64,000 nt of DNA from Streptomyces thermolilacinus SPC6 (GCF_000478605.2 NZ_ASHX02000001.1:5285001-5349000), one strand, 5' to 3'; counted from the first letter of the stretch, positions 8,715 to 17,967 are shown. Made by a program: numbers and translations. The notes: a model not told the origin generated them from the sequence alone.

Positions 8715-9737
8715 TCAGCCGCCCGTCGCCGGGCGGGAACGCGGCGGTCTGCGGCTGCCCGCCGGGGTGACCGGCGTCCGCTCGGACCGCAGCACCGCGT
8801 GCGTACGGGGCTGGGACAGCGTCGTGCGGATGCTCGACGCGTGCGCCCCGGCACCGGACGCCCCGGCGCCCGCCGCCGTCTCGCGCACCGGCTCCTCCAG
8901 GCCCTCGGCGGCCCGCTGCGGCTGCATGGCCGGCAGCAGCCCGCCCGTGGCGACCGGCGCCACCGGCAGCGCGGGCGCGGAGGCACGGCCGCGACGGCCC
9001 TCCCGCAGCCGGTCGCGCAGCCGGTCCCTTGCCGACAGGATCGCGACCTCGGCGTGCCCGATCAGCGGCTCGCACCACGGCAGGCCCAGCAGGATCAGCA
9101 GACCGGCGGCCCAGCCCAGCAGCACATCGCTCAGCCAGTGCGTACCGAGATAGACGGTGGTGAGACCGACCCCCAGGGCGACCACGGCGGAAAGCGCCGA
9201 CAGATAGCGGCGCGCCCGCGGAGTGGTGGCCAGATAGGAGAGGATGCCCCAGGTCACCACGGCATTCGCGGTGTGCCCGGACGGGAATATATCGCCGCCC
9301 GCGAACAGCTCGGCCGAGCCGATCTGTGTCGCGTAATGCGGGCCGAGCCGGCCCAGGCCGATCTTCACGGCACCCACCGTGACGTTCAGCAGCAGCAGCG
9401 CCGTGCCCAGTACGAGCAGCGGGCGCAGGGTGTGCTGCCGCCACGACCGCCAGCCGAGCCAGGCCGCCACCATCACCGCCGTCGGGCCCCGCTGGCCGAG
9501 CACCACGAAGTAGTCGAGCGGCGCGTGCAGCTCCGGCCACTGCTGGTACGGCCGGAACAGCATGACCTTCCAGTCGATGAGCACCAGCCAGGTCGACGCG
9601 AGCACGGCCACGACGATGGCCAGATAGAACACGGACGTCCCGCCGAAGAGGGCGAGACGCGTGCGGCTCATCCGCGGGATCTCTATCTTCGGCGGTTCCG
9701 GCTCCCGGTCCAGTCGGGCAAAGATGTCGGTACGCAC
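8715..9737 (-). CDS. PAP2-family phosphatase, integral membrane
   Basis: A 340-aa membrane phosphatase. About six hydrophobic segments surround the three PAP2 signature blocks: KIGLGRLGP (near residue 125), PSGHT (near 152) and the block around GTHWLSD (near 200), which supplies the catalytic His and Asp. Such enzymes dephosphorylate lipid phosphates (phosphatidate, undecaprenyl pyrophosphate). The C-terminal 110 residues are a cytoplasmic Ala/Gly/Arg-rich tail with low complexity, unusual for the family core. GTG start. It is monocistronic, flanked by a strong terminator and a long intergenic region. Confidence 0.88.
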   Translation of the reverse strand: MRTDIFARLDREPEPPKIEIPRMSRTRLALFGGTSVFYLAIVVAVLASTWLVLIDWKVMLFRPYQQWPELHAPLDYFVVLGQRGPTAVMVAAWLGWRSWRQHTLRPLLVLGTALLLLNVTVGAVKIGLGRLGPHYATQIGSAELFAGGDIFPSGHTANAVVTWGILSYLATTPRARRYLSALSAVVALGVGLTTVYLGTHWLSDVLLGWAAGLLILLGLPWCEPLIGHAEVAILSARDRLRDRLREGRRGRASAPALPVAPVATGGLLPAMQPQRAAEGLEEPVRETAAGAGASGAGAHASSIRTTLSQPRTHAVLRSERTPVTPAGSRRPPRSRPATGG

Positions 9738-10210
9738 CCAATCGACGTTACAGGGAGTGAGCGTCGGGCCAGGCCGTTCCGGTCTCTTTGTGATGACGAT
9801 GTGATGTGGAGTGGGTCTCGGTGGCTGTTTATCCGATGCTTATCCATAAAGCGGCGGGGCGGTCCTTTGAATGATGTGCCGCCTTCTTGCGTAAGTCTGT
9901 TTGTGTGCTGTGCGAAAACCCGCTCGGCCGTGTCGGGCGTCTGAATTCGTACGCCGTTCGGGCCACGCCCGGCGTGTCGCGCCCGCCGTCCCACGTGGCG
10001 CACGCCACACTCCCGTCCCCGTTCCGGTGAGAGGTGGGCCACGCACCACTCGCCCCGTGTCACGTAGGCTGACGTCTCGCTCGCCCGCCCCCGACCGGCC
10101 GACCGCTCGGCCCGGGGGACCACCAGATGCCGGGCCGCCCCGCGGAACGTCCCCTTCCCCGGCCGGCGCCCGCCGAGCGCGAGAGTTCGTTCCACGCGGG
10201 AGGTACCTAC
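9738..10210. other. Long divergent intergenic region with a lower-GC stretch
   Basis: 473 bp between the PAP2 gene and the exporter gene. About 9780-9910 is clearly less GC-rich than the surroundings and contains two TTATCC direct repeats flanked by TTTAT and ATAAA (near 9828-9850), which could be a regulator site. An 8-codon frame (MMCRLLA then stop) from about 9871 could be a leader peptide. The rest is ordinary GC-rich DNA. Confidence 0.5.
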
Positions 10211-11983
10211 ATGTCGGGAACGACCACGGCCGAAGCGCGTCCGCGCGCAGCCGGCGGCGGTGCCAACCGCTGGGTCGTCCTGTTCGTCCTCTGTGTGAGC
10301 CTGCTGCTGGTCGCCCTGGACGCGACCGTCCTCCACGTCGCCGTCCCCGCGGTCACCGAGGACCTCAGGCCCAGCTCCACCGCCCTGCTCTGGATCGTCG
10401 ACGCCTACCCCCTCGTCTGCGCCTCGCTGCTGATCCTCTTCGGCACGCTCGGCGACCGGGTGGGGAGACGGCGTGTCCTCCTCGGCGGCTACACGCTGTT
10501 CGGCGTGGCGTCCGCCGTCGCCGCGATGGCCGACACGCCGACGGTCCTCATCGCCGCCCGGGTGCTGCTCGGTGTCGGCGGCGCGATGATCATGCCGGCC
10601 ACGCTGTCCATCCTCCGCGCCGTCTTCCCCGACCGGCGCGAACGGGCCACGGCCATCGGCATCTGGACGGCCGTCGCCGCGATCGGCGCCGCCACCGGGC
10701 CCGTACTCGGCGGGTTCCTGGTCGAGCACTTCTGGTGGGGCTCGGTCTTCCTGATCAACATTCCGCTGATGGCGCTGATCCTCCCGGCCGGCCGCTGGCT
10801 GCTGCCCGAGTCGCGGGGCAGCGGCGACGGCCCCTGGGACGTGCTAGGGGCGCTGATGGCCGCCGCCGGTGTCCTCGGCGTGGTCCTCGGCGTCAAGCGG
10901 ACCGGCGCGGGCGACCCCTTCCTCAGCGCCGCCACCCTCGGCCCGCTCCTCGTCGGCGCCGCGCTGCTCGCCCTCTTCGTGCGGCGGCAGCGGCGCCACA
11001 CCCACCCGCTGATCGACATGCGGCTGTTCTCGCGGGCCGGGTTCACCACGTCCGTCGGCTGCATCGTCCTCGCCATGCTGGCGCTGGTCGGCCTCCAGCT
11101 GATCGCCGTCCAGTACCTCCAGCTGGTCCTGGACCTGGGGCCGATGGAGACCGGGCTGCGGCTGCTGCCGCTGACCTTCGCCGCGATGGCGGCCGGCGCC
11201 ACCGGCTCGTACACGCTCGCCCGGCTCGGCCCGCGCCGGATGGTCTCCGGCGGCTTCGTGCTGACCGCCGGGTCCGTGCTGCTGCTCGTCCTCATGGGTG
11301 AGCACGACCGGCCGCTGCTGCTGACGGTGGGCTTCGTGCTGCTCGGCTTCGGCCTCCAGACCACGCTGTTCGCGGCGTACGAGTCGATGCTCAGCGAGGC
11401 GCCCGCCGAGAGCGCGGGCGGCGCCGCGGCCATCGGCGAGACGTCGTACCAGCTCGGCGCGGGCATGGGCATCGCCCTGCTCGGCAGCGTCATGAACGCC
11501 GCCTACGCGCCCGGCCTCACCGGTGTGCCCGGGGTCCCCGCCGGGGCGAGCGCCGCGGCGGCCAACTCGCTGGGCGAGGCGTACCAGGTCGCGGAGCGGC
11601 TCGGCGGCGAGGCCGGGGAGGCGTTGTACCGGGCCGCGCGCCACGCCTTCGTCCACGGGCTCCACGTCACGCTGGTGGTCAGCGCCGCGCTGCTGCTGGC
11701 GGGCGCGGTCATGGCGCTGCGGCTGCCCCGGGTGATGGACCCGCAGACCGCCGACCCGGACGACCTCGGCCCGACGGGCCCCGGCCCCGAGGACGGCGGG
11801 GGCTCCGACGGCGCGGCCGGCGGTGGCGGGACGGAGGTCCGTACCGGTCCCGGCGGGATCGCCGTCCCCGTGCCGCGCGAGGTGCGTGACGCGCCGGACA
11901 CGAGCGAAGCCCACGGCGTGTCGCGGGGGGCCGTACGGCACGCCCCGGCGGAGCCGGCCGGCTCTGGACGCACGGCGCACTGA
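10211..11983 (+). CDS. MFS drug exporter, DHA2 (14-TM) family
   Basis: A 590-aa proton antiporter of the EmrB/SmvA/QacA type. The start was moved to ATG 10211 because GGGAGG lies 7 nt upstream and the first helix (WVVLFVLCVSLLLVALD) follows the short basic leader. Motif A (GTLGDRVGRRR) and motif C (GPVLGGFL) are visible in the first half. A long soluble C-terminal tail (about 75 residues, Gly/Asp/Pro-rich) is unusual. The substrate is unknown; export of toxic cationic compounds is typical. The AT-richer leader upstream may hold its control region, but no adjacent regulator gene is present. Confidence 0.9.
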   Translation: MSGTTTAEARPRAAGGGANRWVVLFVLCVSLLLVALDATVLHVAVPAVTEDLRPSSTALLWIVDAYPLVCASLLILFGTLGDRVGRRRVLLGGYTLFGVASAVAAMADTPTVLIAARVLLGVGGAMIMPATLSILRAVFPDRRERATAIGIWTAVAAIGAATGPVLGGFLVEHFWWGSVFLINIPLMALILPAGRWLLPESRGSGDGPWDVLGALMAAAGVLGVVLGVKRTGAGDPFLSAATLGPLLVGAALLALFVRRQRRHTHPLIDMRLFSRAGFTTSVGCIVLAMLALVGLQLIAVQYLQLVLDLGPMETGLRLLPLTFAAMAAGATGSYTLARLGPRRMVSGGFVLTAGSVLLLVLMGEHDRPLLLTVGFVLLGFGLQTTLFAAYESMLSEAPAESAGGAAAIGETSYQLGAGMGIALLGSVMNAAYAPGLTGVPGVPAGASAAAANSLGEAYQVAERLGGEAGEALYRAARHAFVHGLHVTLVVSAALLLAGAVMALRLPRVMDPQTADPDDLGPTGPGPEDGGGSDGAAGGGGTEVRTGPGGIAVPVPREVRDAPDTSEAHGVSRGAVRHAPAEPAGSGRTAH

Positions 11984-12062
11984 GCCGTAACGTCACGCCC
12001 TGTTGACGATCAACGCCAGTTCCGCCCGTCGTTTCCTGGTGAGCCAGCCGCCGGAGGCCCCT

Positions 12063-13253
12063 ATGCCCGCACTCTCGAAGCTCCCGCCGTTCGACCCGGC
12101 CGACCCGCTCGGCCTCGACGACCTGCTCGAACCCGAGGACCTCGCCGTCCGCGACACGGTGCGCGGCTGGGCCGCCGAGCGGGTGCTGCCGCACATCGCG
12201 GAGTGGTACGAGAAGGGCGAGCTGCCCGTCATCCGCGAGCTGGCCCGGGAGCTGGGCGCGATCGGCGCGCTCGGCATGTCCCTGGAGGGGTACGGCTGCG
12301 CCGGGGCGAGCGCCGTCCAGTACGGGCTGGCCTGCCTGGAGCTGGAGGCCGCGGACTCCGGCATCCGCTCCCTGGTCTCCGTGCAGGGCTCCCTCGCCAT
12401 GTACGCGATCTGGAAGTACGGCTCCGAGGAGCAGAAGCAGCGGTGGCTGCCCTCCATGGCGGCGGGCGAGACGATCGGCTGCTTCGGCCTGACCGAGCCG
12501 GACCACGGCTCCGACCCGGCCGCCCTGCGCACGTACGCCAAGCGCGACGGCACGGACTGGGTGCTCAACGGGCGCAAGATGTGGATCACCAACGGCTCGG
12601 TCGCCGGGGTCGCCGTCGTCTGGGCGCAGACCGACGAGGGGATGCGCGGCTTCGCCGTGCCGACCGGCACGCCGGGCTTCTCCGCGCCGGAGATCCGCCA
12701 CAAGTGGTCGCTGCGCGCCAGCGTGACCAGCGAGCTGGTGATGGACGACGTGCGGCTGCCCGCCGACGCGGTGCTGCCGGGCGTGACGGGTCTGAAGGGG
12801 CCGCTCAGCTGTCTGTCGCACGCCCGGTACGGGATCGTGTGGGGCGCCATGGGCGCGGCGCGCGCCTCGTTCGAGACGGCCCTCGAATACGCGCGGACGC
12901 GGGAGCAGTTCGGGCGGCCCATCGGTGGTTTCCAGCTCACCCAGGCCAAGCTCGCCGACATGGCGGTGGAGCTGCACAAGGGCATCCTGCTCGCCCATCA
13001 TCTGGGGCGGCGGATGGACGCGGGGCGGCTGCGGGCCGAGCAGGTCAGCTTCGGCAAGCTGAACAACGTACGGGAGGCGATCGAGATCTGCCGCACGGCC
13101 CGGACGATCCTCGGCGCCAACGGGATCTCCCTGGAGTACCCCGTGATGCGGCACGCCACGAACCTGGAGTCGGTGCTCACCTACGAGGGCACCGTCGAGA
13201 TGCACCAGCTGGTGCTGGGCAAGGCGCTCACCGGTCTCGACGCCTTCCGGTGA
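12063..13253 (+). CDS. gcdH: Acyl-CoA dehydrogenase, glutaryl-CoA dehydrogenase-like
   Basis: A 396-aa flavoenzyme. It has the acyl-CoA dehydrogenase fold, with GCFGLTEPDHGSDP in the FAD/substrate loop, WITNGSVAG, the ARYGIVWG helix and a C-terminal YEGTVEMH block. That block matches the catalytic-base region of glutaryl-CoA dehydrogenase (TYEGTHDIH). It would oxidise and decarboxylate glutaryl-CoA to crotonyl-CoA in lysine/tryptophan breakdown. The start was set at ATG 12063 (MPALSKLPPF); the in-frame start at 12003 adds 20 residues unlike the family. It converges on the SepF-like gene. Substrate assignment is from motif similarity only. Confidence 0.82.
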   Translation: MPALSKLPPFDPADPLGLDDLLEPEDLAVRDTVRGWAAERVLPHIAEWYEKGELPVIRELARELGAIGALGMSLEGYGCAGASAVQYGLACLELEAADSGIRSLVSVQGSLAMYAIWKYGSEEQKQRWLPSMAAGETIGCFGLTEPDHGSDPAALRTYAKRDGTDWVLNGRKMWITNGSVAGVAVVWAQTDEGMRGFAVPTGTPGFSAPEIRHKWSLRASVTSELVMDDVRLPADAVLPGVTGLKGPLSCLSHARYGIVWGAMGAARASFETALEYARTREQFGRPIGGFQLTQAKLADMAVELHKGILLAHHLGRRMDAGRLRAEQVSFGKLNNVREAIEICRTARTILGANGISLEYPVMRHATNLESVLTYEGTVEMHQLVLGKALTGLDAFR

Positions 13254-13274
13254 GCGGCCTCGCCGGGCCTGGCT

Positions 13275-13308
13275 CCGGCCGAACGGGGCCCGGCCCCGGT
13301 CGGACCGG
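13275..13308. terminator. Possible hairpin terminator between convergent genes
   Basis: GGGGC and GCCCC (13285-13297) form a short GC hairpin flanked by partly complementary CCGGCC and GGTCGG, lying between the dehydrogenase and the SepF-like gene. It is weak compared with others in the window. Confidence 0.35.
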
Positions 13309-13310
13309 TC

Positions 13311-13745
13311 CTAGCTCTGGTTGAAGAAGCCGTCGTGGTCGCGGCCCCCCGGTTCCCCGGTGACGATCTGCGTGTCCGCGGGCGTCAGCAGGAAGACCCG
13401 GGTGGCCACCCGCTCGATGGAGCCGCGCAGGCCGAAGGTCAGGCCGGCCGCGAAGTCGACCACGCGCTTGGCGTCGTCGGGCTCCATGGCGGTGAGGTTC
13501 ATGATGACCGGAACGCCGTCCCGGAACAGCTCGCCGATCGTGCGGGCGTCGCGGAAGCCGTCCGGCGACACCGTGGCGATCCGGCGGCCCTCCTCCCGGG
13601 CGCTCTCGGAGGCGACCCGCACCCGGGGGTCGGTCACCCAGGCGTCGCCGTTCTCGGCAGTCTCGGCGTACTCGTCGTCGTAGTAGCGCTCGTCGTTGTC
13701 CTCGACGAGTCCCAGCCAGGCACTCGCCTTGCGCACCGATCCCAT
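13311..13745 (-). CDS. SepF-like cell-division protein
   Basis: A 144-aa SepF-family (DUF552) protein. An N-terminal stretch [13 protein letters not shown] could be an amphipathic membrane-targeting helix, followed by an acidic Tyr/Asp/Glu-rich linker (about 15-40). The SepF core then has [22 protein letters not shown] near residue 80 and a FLLTP strand near 120. SepF tethers FtsZ filaments to the membrane. Streptomyces carry the main sepF in the dcw cluster plus extra paralogs (SflA, SflB) that limit ectopic branching. Because no ftsZ or dcw genes are here, this is probably one of those paralogs. A very strong AAAGGAGG site precedes the ATG. Confidence 0.88.
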   Translation of the reverse strand: MGSVRKASAWLGLVEDNDERYYDDEYAETAENGDAWVTDPRVRVASESAREEGRRIATVSPDGFRDARTIGELFRDGVPVIMNLTAMEPDDAKRVVDFAAGLTFGLRGSIERVATRVFLLTPADTQIVTGEPGGRDHDGFFNQS

Positions 13746-14020
13746 GGACGCCTCCTTTCAACGTGGTCACGTGTGGTTCCGCACCCCTATGGTCGTCCAT
13801 GATGCGGATCGCGCGCCAAGTGGATAGCCGCCGAGCGAGCGTTTCGTGACGCTACTGGTGCAGAAGATATGGCGATCTGTCAGGGTTCTTGCTGCGTAAC
13901 GGCCTTCTTCTACCCCAAATATGAAATTCACACCGGATGGGCGCGTCGCGGCGCGTACGGGTGAACGGATACCCCGGATACGATGCCCGCCGCGGATGGT
14001 TTCAGGTCACGGGGGAGCGC

Positions 14021-15280
14021 ATGTTCGGAATCGTCAGGCCCTGTTCGCACCGGCTCGCGGACGGGCTCAAGGCGGAGTGGATGGCGCATTTGTGCGGCCT
14101 CTGCCTCGCCCTGCGCGCCGACCACGGACAGTTCGCCCGGATCGCCACCAACTACGACGGCCTGATCGTCTCGGTGTTGACGGAGGCTCAGACCGAGCGC
14201 GCCGCCGCTGCCCGGCGCACCGCGGGCCCCTGTCCGCTGCGCGCCATGCGCACCGCCCCCGTCACGCGCGGCGAGGGCGCCCGGCTGGCCGCCGCCGTCT
14301 CGCTGGTGCTGGCCTCCGCGAGGGTACGGGACCACGTCACCGACCGGGACGGGCTGCTGGCCCGCAGGCCGGTCGCCGCCGCGGCCCGCCGGGTCGCGCA
14401 CCGCTGGGACGCCGCGGGCGCCCGCGCGGGACGGGCACTCGGGTTCGACACGGCGGTCCTGCTCGACGCGGTTGACCGGCAGGCGGGCATCGAGGCGCTG
14501 GCCGGGCCCGGTACGCCCCTGCTGACGGTGACCGAGCCGACCGAGACGGCCACCGCCGCCGCGTTCGCCCACACCGCGGTCCTCGCCGGGCGGCCCGGGA
14601 ACGCCGCGCCCCTCGCGGAGGCCGGGCGGCTGTTCGGGCGCCTCGCCCATCTGCTGGACGCCGTCGAGGACCTGGACGCCGACACCGAGGCGGGCGCCTG
14701 GAACCCGCTGGCCGCGACGGGCACGTCCCTCGCTCAGGCGCGGCGCCTCGCCGACGACGCCGTGCACGGCATACGCCTCGCGCTGCGGGACGCCGAGTTC
14801 GTGGACGACCGGCTGCTGCACCGGCTCCTCGCGCACGAGCTGCGGCGCTCGGTGGACCGCGCGTTCGCCACGACGAGCTGCGCGCACCAGGGGTACGGCG
14901 GGGCCGGTGGGCATCAGGCTCCGCACGGTGACCCGTACCAGGGCGGTGCGCGGGTCCCCGGCCCGTACGGCTCGCCGAACCCGTACGGGGGCGGGCCCGG
15001 CGGGCAGGGACCGTACGGCGGCGGGCACGGGGGTCACGGGGGCGGCCATGGCGGCGGGTCCGGGGGGCCGGGCTCCGGGGGCGAGGGGCCCCGGCAGAAG
15101 CCGCCGCGCGGGCTGCTCGCCGGGTGCGCCGTCTTCACCGGCCTCTTCTGCACCTGCCAGATCTGCTGCGCCAAGGAGTACGAGGGCCCCTGGTCCCGGA
15201 AGAAGCGCGAGGGCTGCTGCCGCGACTGCGACTGCGGGAACTGCGGCTGCGACTGCTGCTGCCCCTGCGACGGCTGCTGA
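14021..15280 (+). CDS. DUF5685-like protein with Cys-rich C-terminus
   Basis: A 419-aa protein of unknown function. The N-terminus has Cys8, His10 and a HLCGLC motif (Cys25, Cys28), which may bind a metal. The middle is helical and Ala-rich; around residue 215 lies DAVEDLDADTEAG followed by NPL, which resembles the D-rich helix of all-alpha isoprenoid-synthase-like folds. Residues 290-350 are a Gly/His/Pro/Tyr-rich linker. The last 60 residues include CTCQICC and a tail in which 11 of 22 residues are Cys. The ATG at 14021 is preceded by GGGGGAG. It stands as a single gene. Function is not known; metal binding is inferred. Confidence 0.78.
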   Translation: MFGIVRPCSHRLADGLKAEWMAHLCGLCLALRADHGQFARIATNYDGLIVSVLTEAQTERAAAARRTAGPCPLRAMRTAPVTRGEGARLAAAVSLVLASARVRDHVTDRDGLLARRPVAAAARRVAHRWDAAGARAGRALGFDTAVLLDAVDRQAGIEALAGPGTPLLTVTEPTETATAAAFAHTAVLAGRPGNAAPLAEAGRLFGRLAHLLDAVEDLDADTEAGAWNPLAATGTSLAQARRLADDAVHGIRLALRDAEFVDDRLLHRLLAHELRRSVDRAFATTSCAHQGYGGAGGHQAPHGDPYQGGARVPGPYGSPNPYGGGPGGQGPYGGGHGGHGGGHGGGSGGPGSGGEGPRQKPPRGLLAGCAVFTGLFCTCQICCAKEYEGPWSRKKREGCCRDCDCGNCGCDCCCPCDGC

Positions 15281-15448
15281 CGCCGTACGGCCCACGCGTT
15301 CCTCGCGTCAGCCCCCTTGTGCCGTGAGCCTGACGCCTCAATACTCCCCAGCAGCGCTCGCCGGGCCATCCCCGGCCGCGCCTCACGGGCCCCCGCCGCC
15401 CCCACCCCCCACGGCAGGGCCCCCGATTCCCCTCGGGAGGAACGCGAA

Positions 15449-16399
15449 GTGAGGATCAGGCGCACCACCCCCCGCACCACCTCTTCCGGCACCCTCGGCA
15501 CCCCCGGCACCGGCTCCGCCGGACGGCGCCGACTGCTCGCCGCCGCCGCCGGACTGGCGGCCGCCGCCGCGCTCACCGTCCCCGCCACCACCGCCAGCGC
15601 CGCCGACGCCCCGGCCGCCGCGGCGGCCACCGCCGAACAGCTGGACGCCGCCGGTGAGGCGGTGCTCGCCGCCGACGTCGCCGGTACCGCCTGGCACGTC
15701 GATCCGGCGACCCGCACCCTCGTCGTGACCGCCGACTCGACCGTGTCCCGCGCCGGGATCGCCGAGATCAAGCGCGCGGCCGGGGCGCACACGGCCGCCG
15801 TCCGCGTCGAGCGGACCTCCGGCAAGCTGTCCCGCTACCTCGACGGCGGCGACGCCGTCCACGCCGACGCCGGCTGGCGCTGCTCGGCCGGTTTCAACGT
15901 CGTCCGCGACGGCGTGTACTACTTCCTCACCGCCGGGCACTGCACGGACGGTGCCGGTACCTGGTACGCCAACTCAGGGCGGAGCACGGTCATCGGGCCC
16001 ACGGCCGGGTCCAGCTTCCCGGGCAACGACTACGGCCTGGTGCGGTACGACAACCCGTCCCTGGCCCACCCGGGCACGGCCGGCGGCACCGACATCACCG
16101 GGGCGGCCGACGCCACCATCGGCATGTCCGTCACCCGTACCGGCTCCACCACCGGCACCCACCGGGGCACGGTCACCGGGCTGAACGCCACCGTCAACTA
16201 CGGCGGCGGCGACATCGTGCGCGGCATGATCCGCACCGATGTGTGCGCCGAGCCCGGCGACAGCGGCGGGCCCCTGTACTCCGGCAGCCTCGCCATCGGG
16301 CTCACCTCCGGCGGCAGCGGCAACTGCCGCACCGGCGGGACGACCTTCTACCAGCCCGTCACCGAGGCCCTCAAGGCGTACCGGGTCAGCGTCTACTGA
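15449..16399 (+). CDS. Secreted streptogrisin-type serine protease (S1E)
   Basis: A 316-aa preproprotease. GTG 15449 is the start, with GGGAGG 8 nt upstream. A Sec (possibly Tat-like) signal with [11 protein letters not shown] and an Ala-rich core ends near ATTASA. A propeptide of about 75 residues follows, then the mature chymotrypsin-fold domain: catalytic His in TAGHC, Asp in GNDYGLVRY, Ser in GDSGGPL. Paired cysteines (WRCSAG with GHC; VCAEPG with GNC) fit the two disulfides of streptogrisins. It is the first of two tandem paralogs and ends in its own terminator. Extracellular protein digestion is the expected role. Confidence 0.93.
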   Translation: MRIRRTTPRTTSSGTLGTPGTGSAGRRRLLAAAAGLAAAAALTVPATTASAADAPAAAAATAEQLDAAGEAVLAADVAGTAWHVDPATRTLVVTADSTVSRAGIAEIKRAAGAHTAAVRVERTSGKLSRYLDGGDAVHADAGWRCSAGFNVVRDGVYYFLTAGHCTDGAGTWYANSGRSTVIGPTAGSSFPGNDYGLVRYDNPSLAHPGTAGGTDITGAADATIGMSVTRTGSTTGTHRGTVTGLNATVNYGGGDIVRGMIRTDVCAEPGDSGGPLYSGSLAIGLTSGGSGNCRTGGTTFYQPVTEALKAYRVSVY

Positions 16400-16421
16400 C
16401 GGTCCCGCACGGCCTCACCCG

Positions 16422-16451
16422 CGCCCCCGTCCGGTCCTCCGGGCGGGGGCG
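16422..16451 (+). terminator. Hairpin terminator after first protease
   Basis: CGCCCCCG-T-CCGG (16422-16434) pairs with CCGG-G-CGGGGGCG (16439-16451) around a 4-nt loop, giving a 13-pair stem with one T-G pair. Confidence 0.8.
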
Positions 16452-16694
16452 TCTCCCTGTCCCGGCCCGGCGAGTACGCCCGTGCACCGGCTCTTCGGCC
16501 CACTCGATCCGGCCAGGTCCGGACCTTACGCCGTGTCCACCCGGCCATCGCGGTGGGTGTTCGCATCCGGAACCGACCAGTGGTGACCCCCGGTAGGCCG
16601 GAAAAGTCAGGAAGGGGCGCGGCGGTCGTGTCCCGGTCCGGAAGTCGGCCTTGTGCGCGGTCCGCCCGTGTCGGAATAGTGGGCGCCCCAACCT

Positions 16695-16725
16695 CCGTGC
16701 CAGGTACCCCACTTGCCTGGCACGG
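16695..16725. promoter_or_regulatory. Perfect 10-bp inverted repeat before the second protease
   Basis: CCGTGCCAGG (16695-16704) and CCTGGCACGG (16716-16725) are perfect complements separated by 11 nt, 7 bp upstream of the AGGAGG at 16733. Position suggests an operator or an mRNA leader hairpin that could control translation. Confidence 0.6.
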
Positions 16726-16741
16726 CCCCCACAGGAGGTCG

Positions 16742-17833
16742 ATGTTGAATCACCGGCGCATACCCAGGAGGCACGCGGTCGTCGCGGGCGGAGCCGCGGT
16801 GGCGCTGCTGGGAGCCGCGGTCACCTTCCAGACTGCGAACGCCAGCGACGACGTGGCGCGGTTCGAGGCCAGGACCATGTCCGCCACCGCGGCCGGAAAT
16901 CTCGCCTCCTCGCTCGGCAAGCGGCTGCACGACGCCGACACCGCCGGCGCGTACTACGACACGAAGAGCCGCACGCTCGTGGTGAACGTCGTGGACGAGA
17001 AGGCGGCCGAGACGGTCCGCCGGGCGGGCGGCCGGGCGCGGGTGGTCGAGCACTCCCTGGCCGAGCTGAAGTCGGCGCGCGAGACGCTGAAGGACCGGGC
17101 GACGATGCCCGGCACCTCCTGGGCCGTCGACCCGGTCACCAACAAGGTCGTCGTCACCGCCGACCGCACCGTCCAGGGCGCGTCCTGGGAGAAGCTCACC
17201 CAGGTCGTCGGCGGCCTCGGCGGCAAGGCGGAGCTGAAGCGGTCCGCCGGTACGTTCACGCCGTTCGTCGCGGGCGGCGACGCCATCACCAGCGGCGGCG
17301 GGCGCTGCTCCCTCGGCTTCAACGTCCTCAGGAACGGCCTGCCGCACTTCCTCACCGCCGGCCACTGCGGCCGGGCCGGGTCCGCCTGGGCAGCCCGGCA
17401 GGGGGGCGAGCCGTTCGGCACGATGGTCGACTCGCGGTTCCCCGGCAACGACTTCGCGCTGGTCAGGTACGACCGCGACGTCAGCCGTCCGAGCGCCGTC
17501 AACCTGTACGACGGCACCGTCCGGCGGATCACCCGCGCCGCCGACGCGGCCGTCGGCATGCGGGTGGTCCGCAGCGGCTCCACGACGCAGGTGAGCGACG
17601 GCCGCGTCACCGGTTTCGACGCGACCGTCAACTACGGCAACGGCCAGGTCGTCGAGGGGCTCATCCAGACCGATGTGTGCGCCGAGCCCGGCGACAGCGG
17701 TGGCTCCCTCTTCGCCGATGACGCCGCCATCGGCCTGACCTCCGGCGGCAGCGGCGACTGCGCGAACGGCGGTGTCACCTTCTTCCAGCCCGTCACGGAG
17801 GCGCTCGCCGCGTACGGCGCGCAGATCGGCTGA
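16742..17833 (+). CDS. Secreted streptogrisin-type serine protease with long propeptide (S1E)
   Basis: A 363-aa preproprotease, paralog of the preceding gene. A basic start (HRRIPRRH) and hydrophobic stretch form the signal peptide, followed by a propeptide of roughly 130 residues, longer than that of its neighbour and with an alpha-lytic-protease-type prodomain (YDTKSRTLVVNVVDE). The mature domain has His in TAGHC, Asp in GNDFALVRY and Ser in GDSGGSL. AGGAGG lies only 3 nt before ATG 16742; a TTG one codon later would give a better spacing. The tandem arrangement points to gene duplication followed by divergence of specificity. Confidence 0.93.
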   Translation: MLNHRRIPRRHAVVAGGAAVALLGAAVTFQTANASDDVARFEARTMSATAAGNLASSLGKRLHDADTAGAYYDTKSRTLVVNVVDEKAAETVRRAGGRARVVEHSLAELKSARETLKDRATMPGTSWAVDPVTNKVVVTADRTVQGASWEKLTQVVGGLGGKAELKRSAGTFTPFVAGGDAITSGGGRCSLGFNVLRNGLPHFLTAGHCGRAGSAWAARQGGEPFGTMVDSRFPGNDFALVRYDRDVSRPSAVNLYDGTVRRITRAADAAVGMRVVRSGSTTQVSDGRVTGFDATVNYGNGQVVEGLIQTDVCAEPGDSGGSLFADDAAIGLTSGGSGDCANGGVTFFQPVTEALAAYGAQIG

Positions 17834-17842
17834 CACCGGCAG

Positions 17843-17931
17843 GCCCCCGTCCGACGGTACGGCCGCGCCGCCGGTACGGCGTGTCTTCCGGCACGCCCCC
17901 GTCCAACGGTACGGCCGCCCGCTGGTACGGC
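17843..17931. repeat. Two imperfect direct repeats of about 38 bp
   Basis: The segments 17843-17880 and 17894-17931 share CCCCCGTCC-ACGGTACGGCCGC and a further GGTACGGC, with a few differences. The unit spacing is 51 bp. They lie just after the second protease stop and do not look coding. Confidence 0.65.
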
Positions 17932-17967
17932 CCCGCCCGTCGGCACGGCAGCCGTCGGCGGGCGGGG

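Larger units (their letters stand above)
16400..16741. other. Intergenic region between the two protease genes
   Basis: 342 bp. It begins with a strong hairpin terminator (16422-16451) and ends with a 10-bp inverted repeat and ribosome site directly before the second protease. The middle shows no gene; the second protease therefore probably has its own promoter. Confidence 0.6.

Noticed and set aside
17843-17931. Possible CRISPR array
   Set aside because: Only two repeats, imperfect, with a short spacer made of related sequence and no cas genes nearby.
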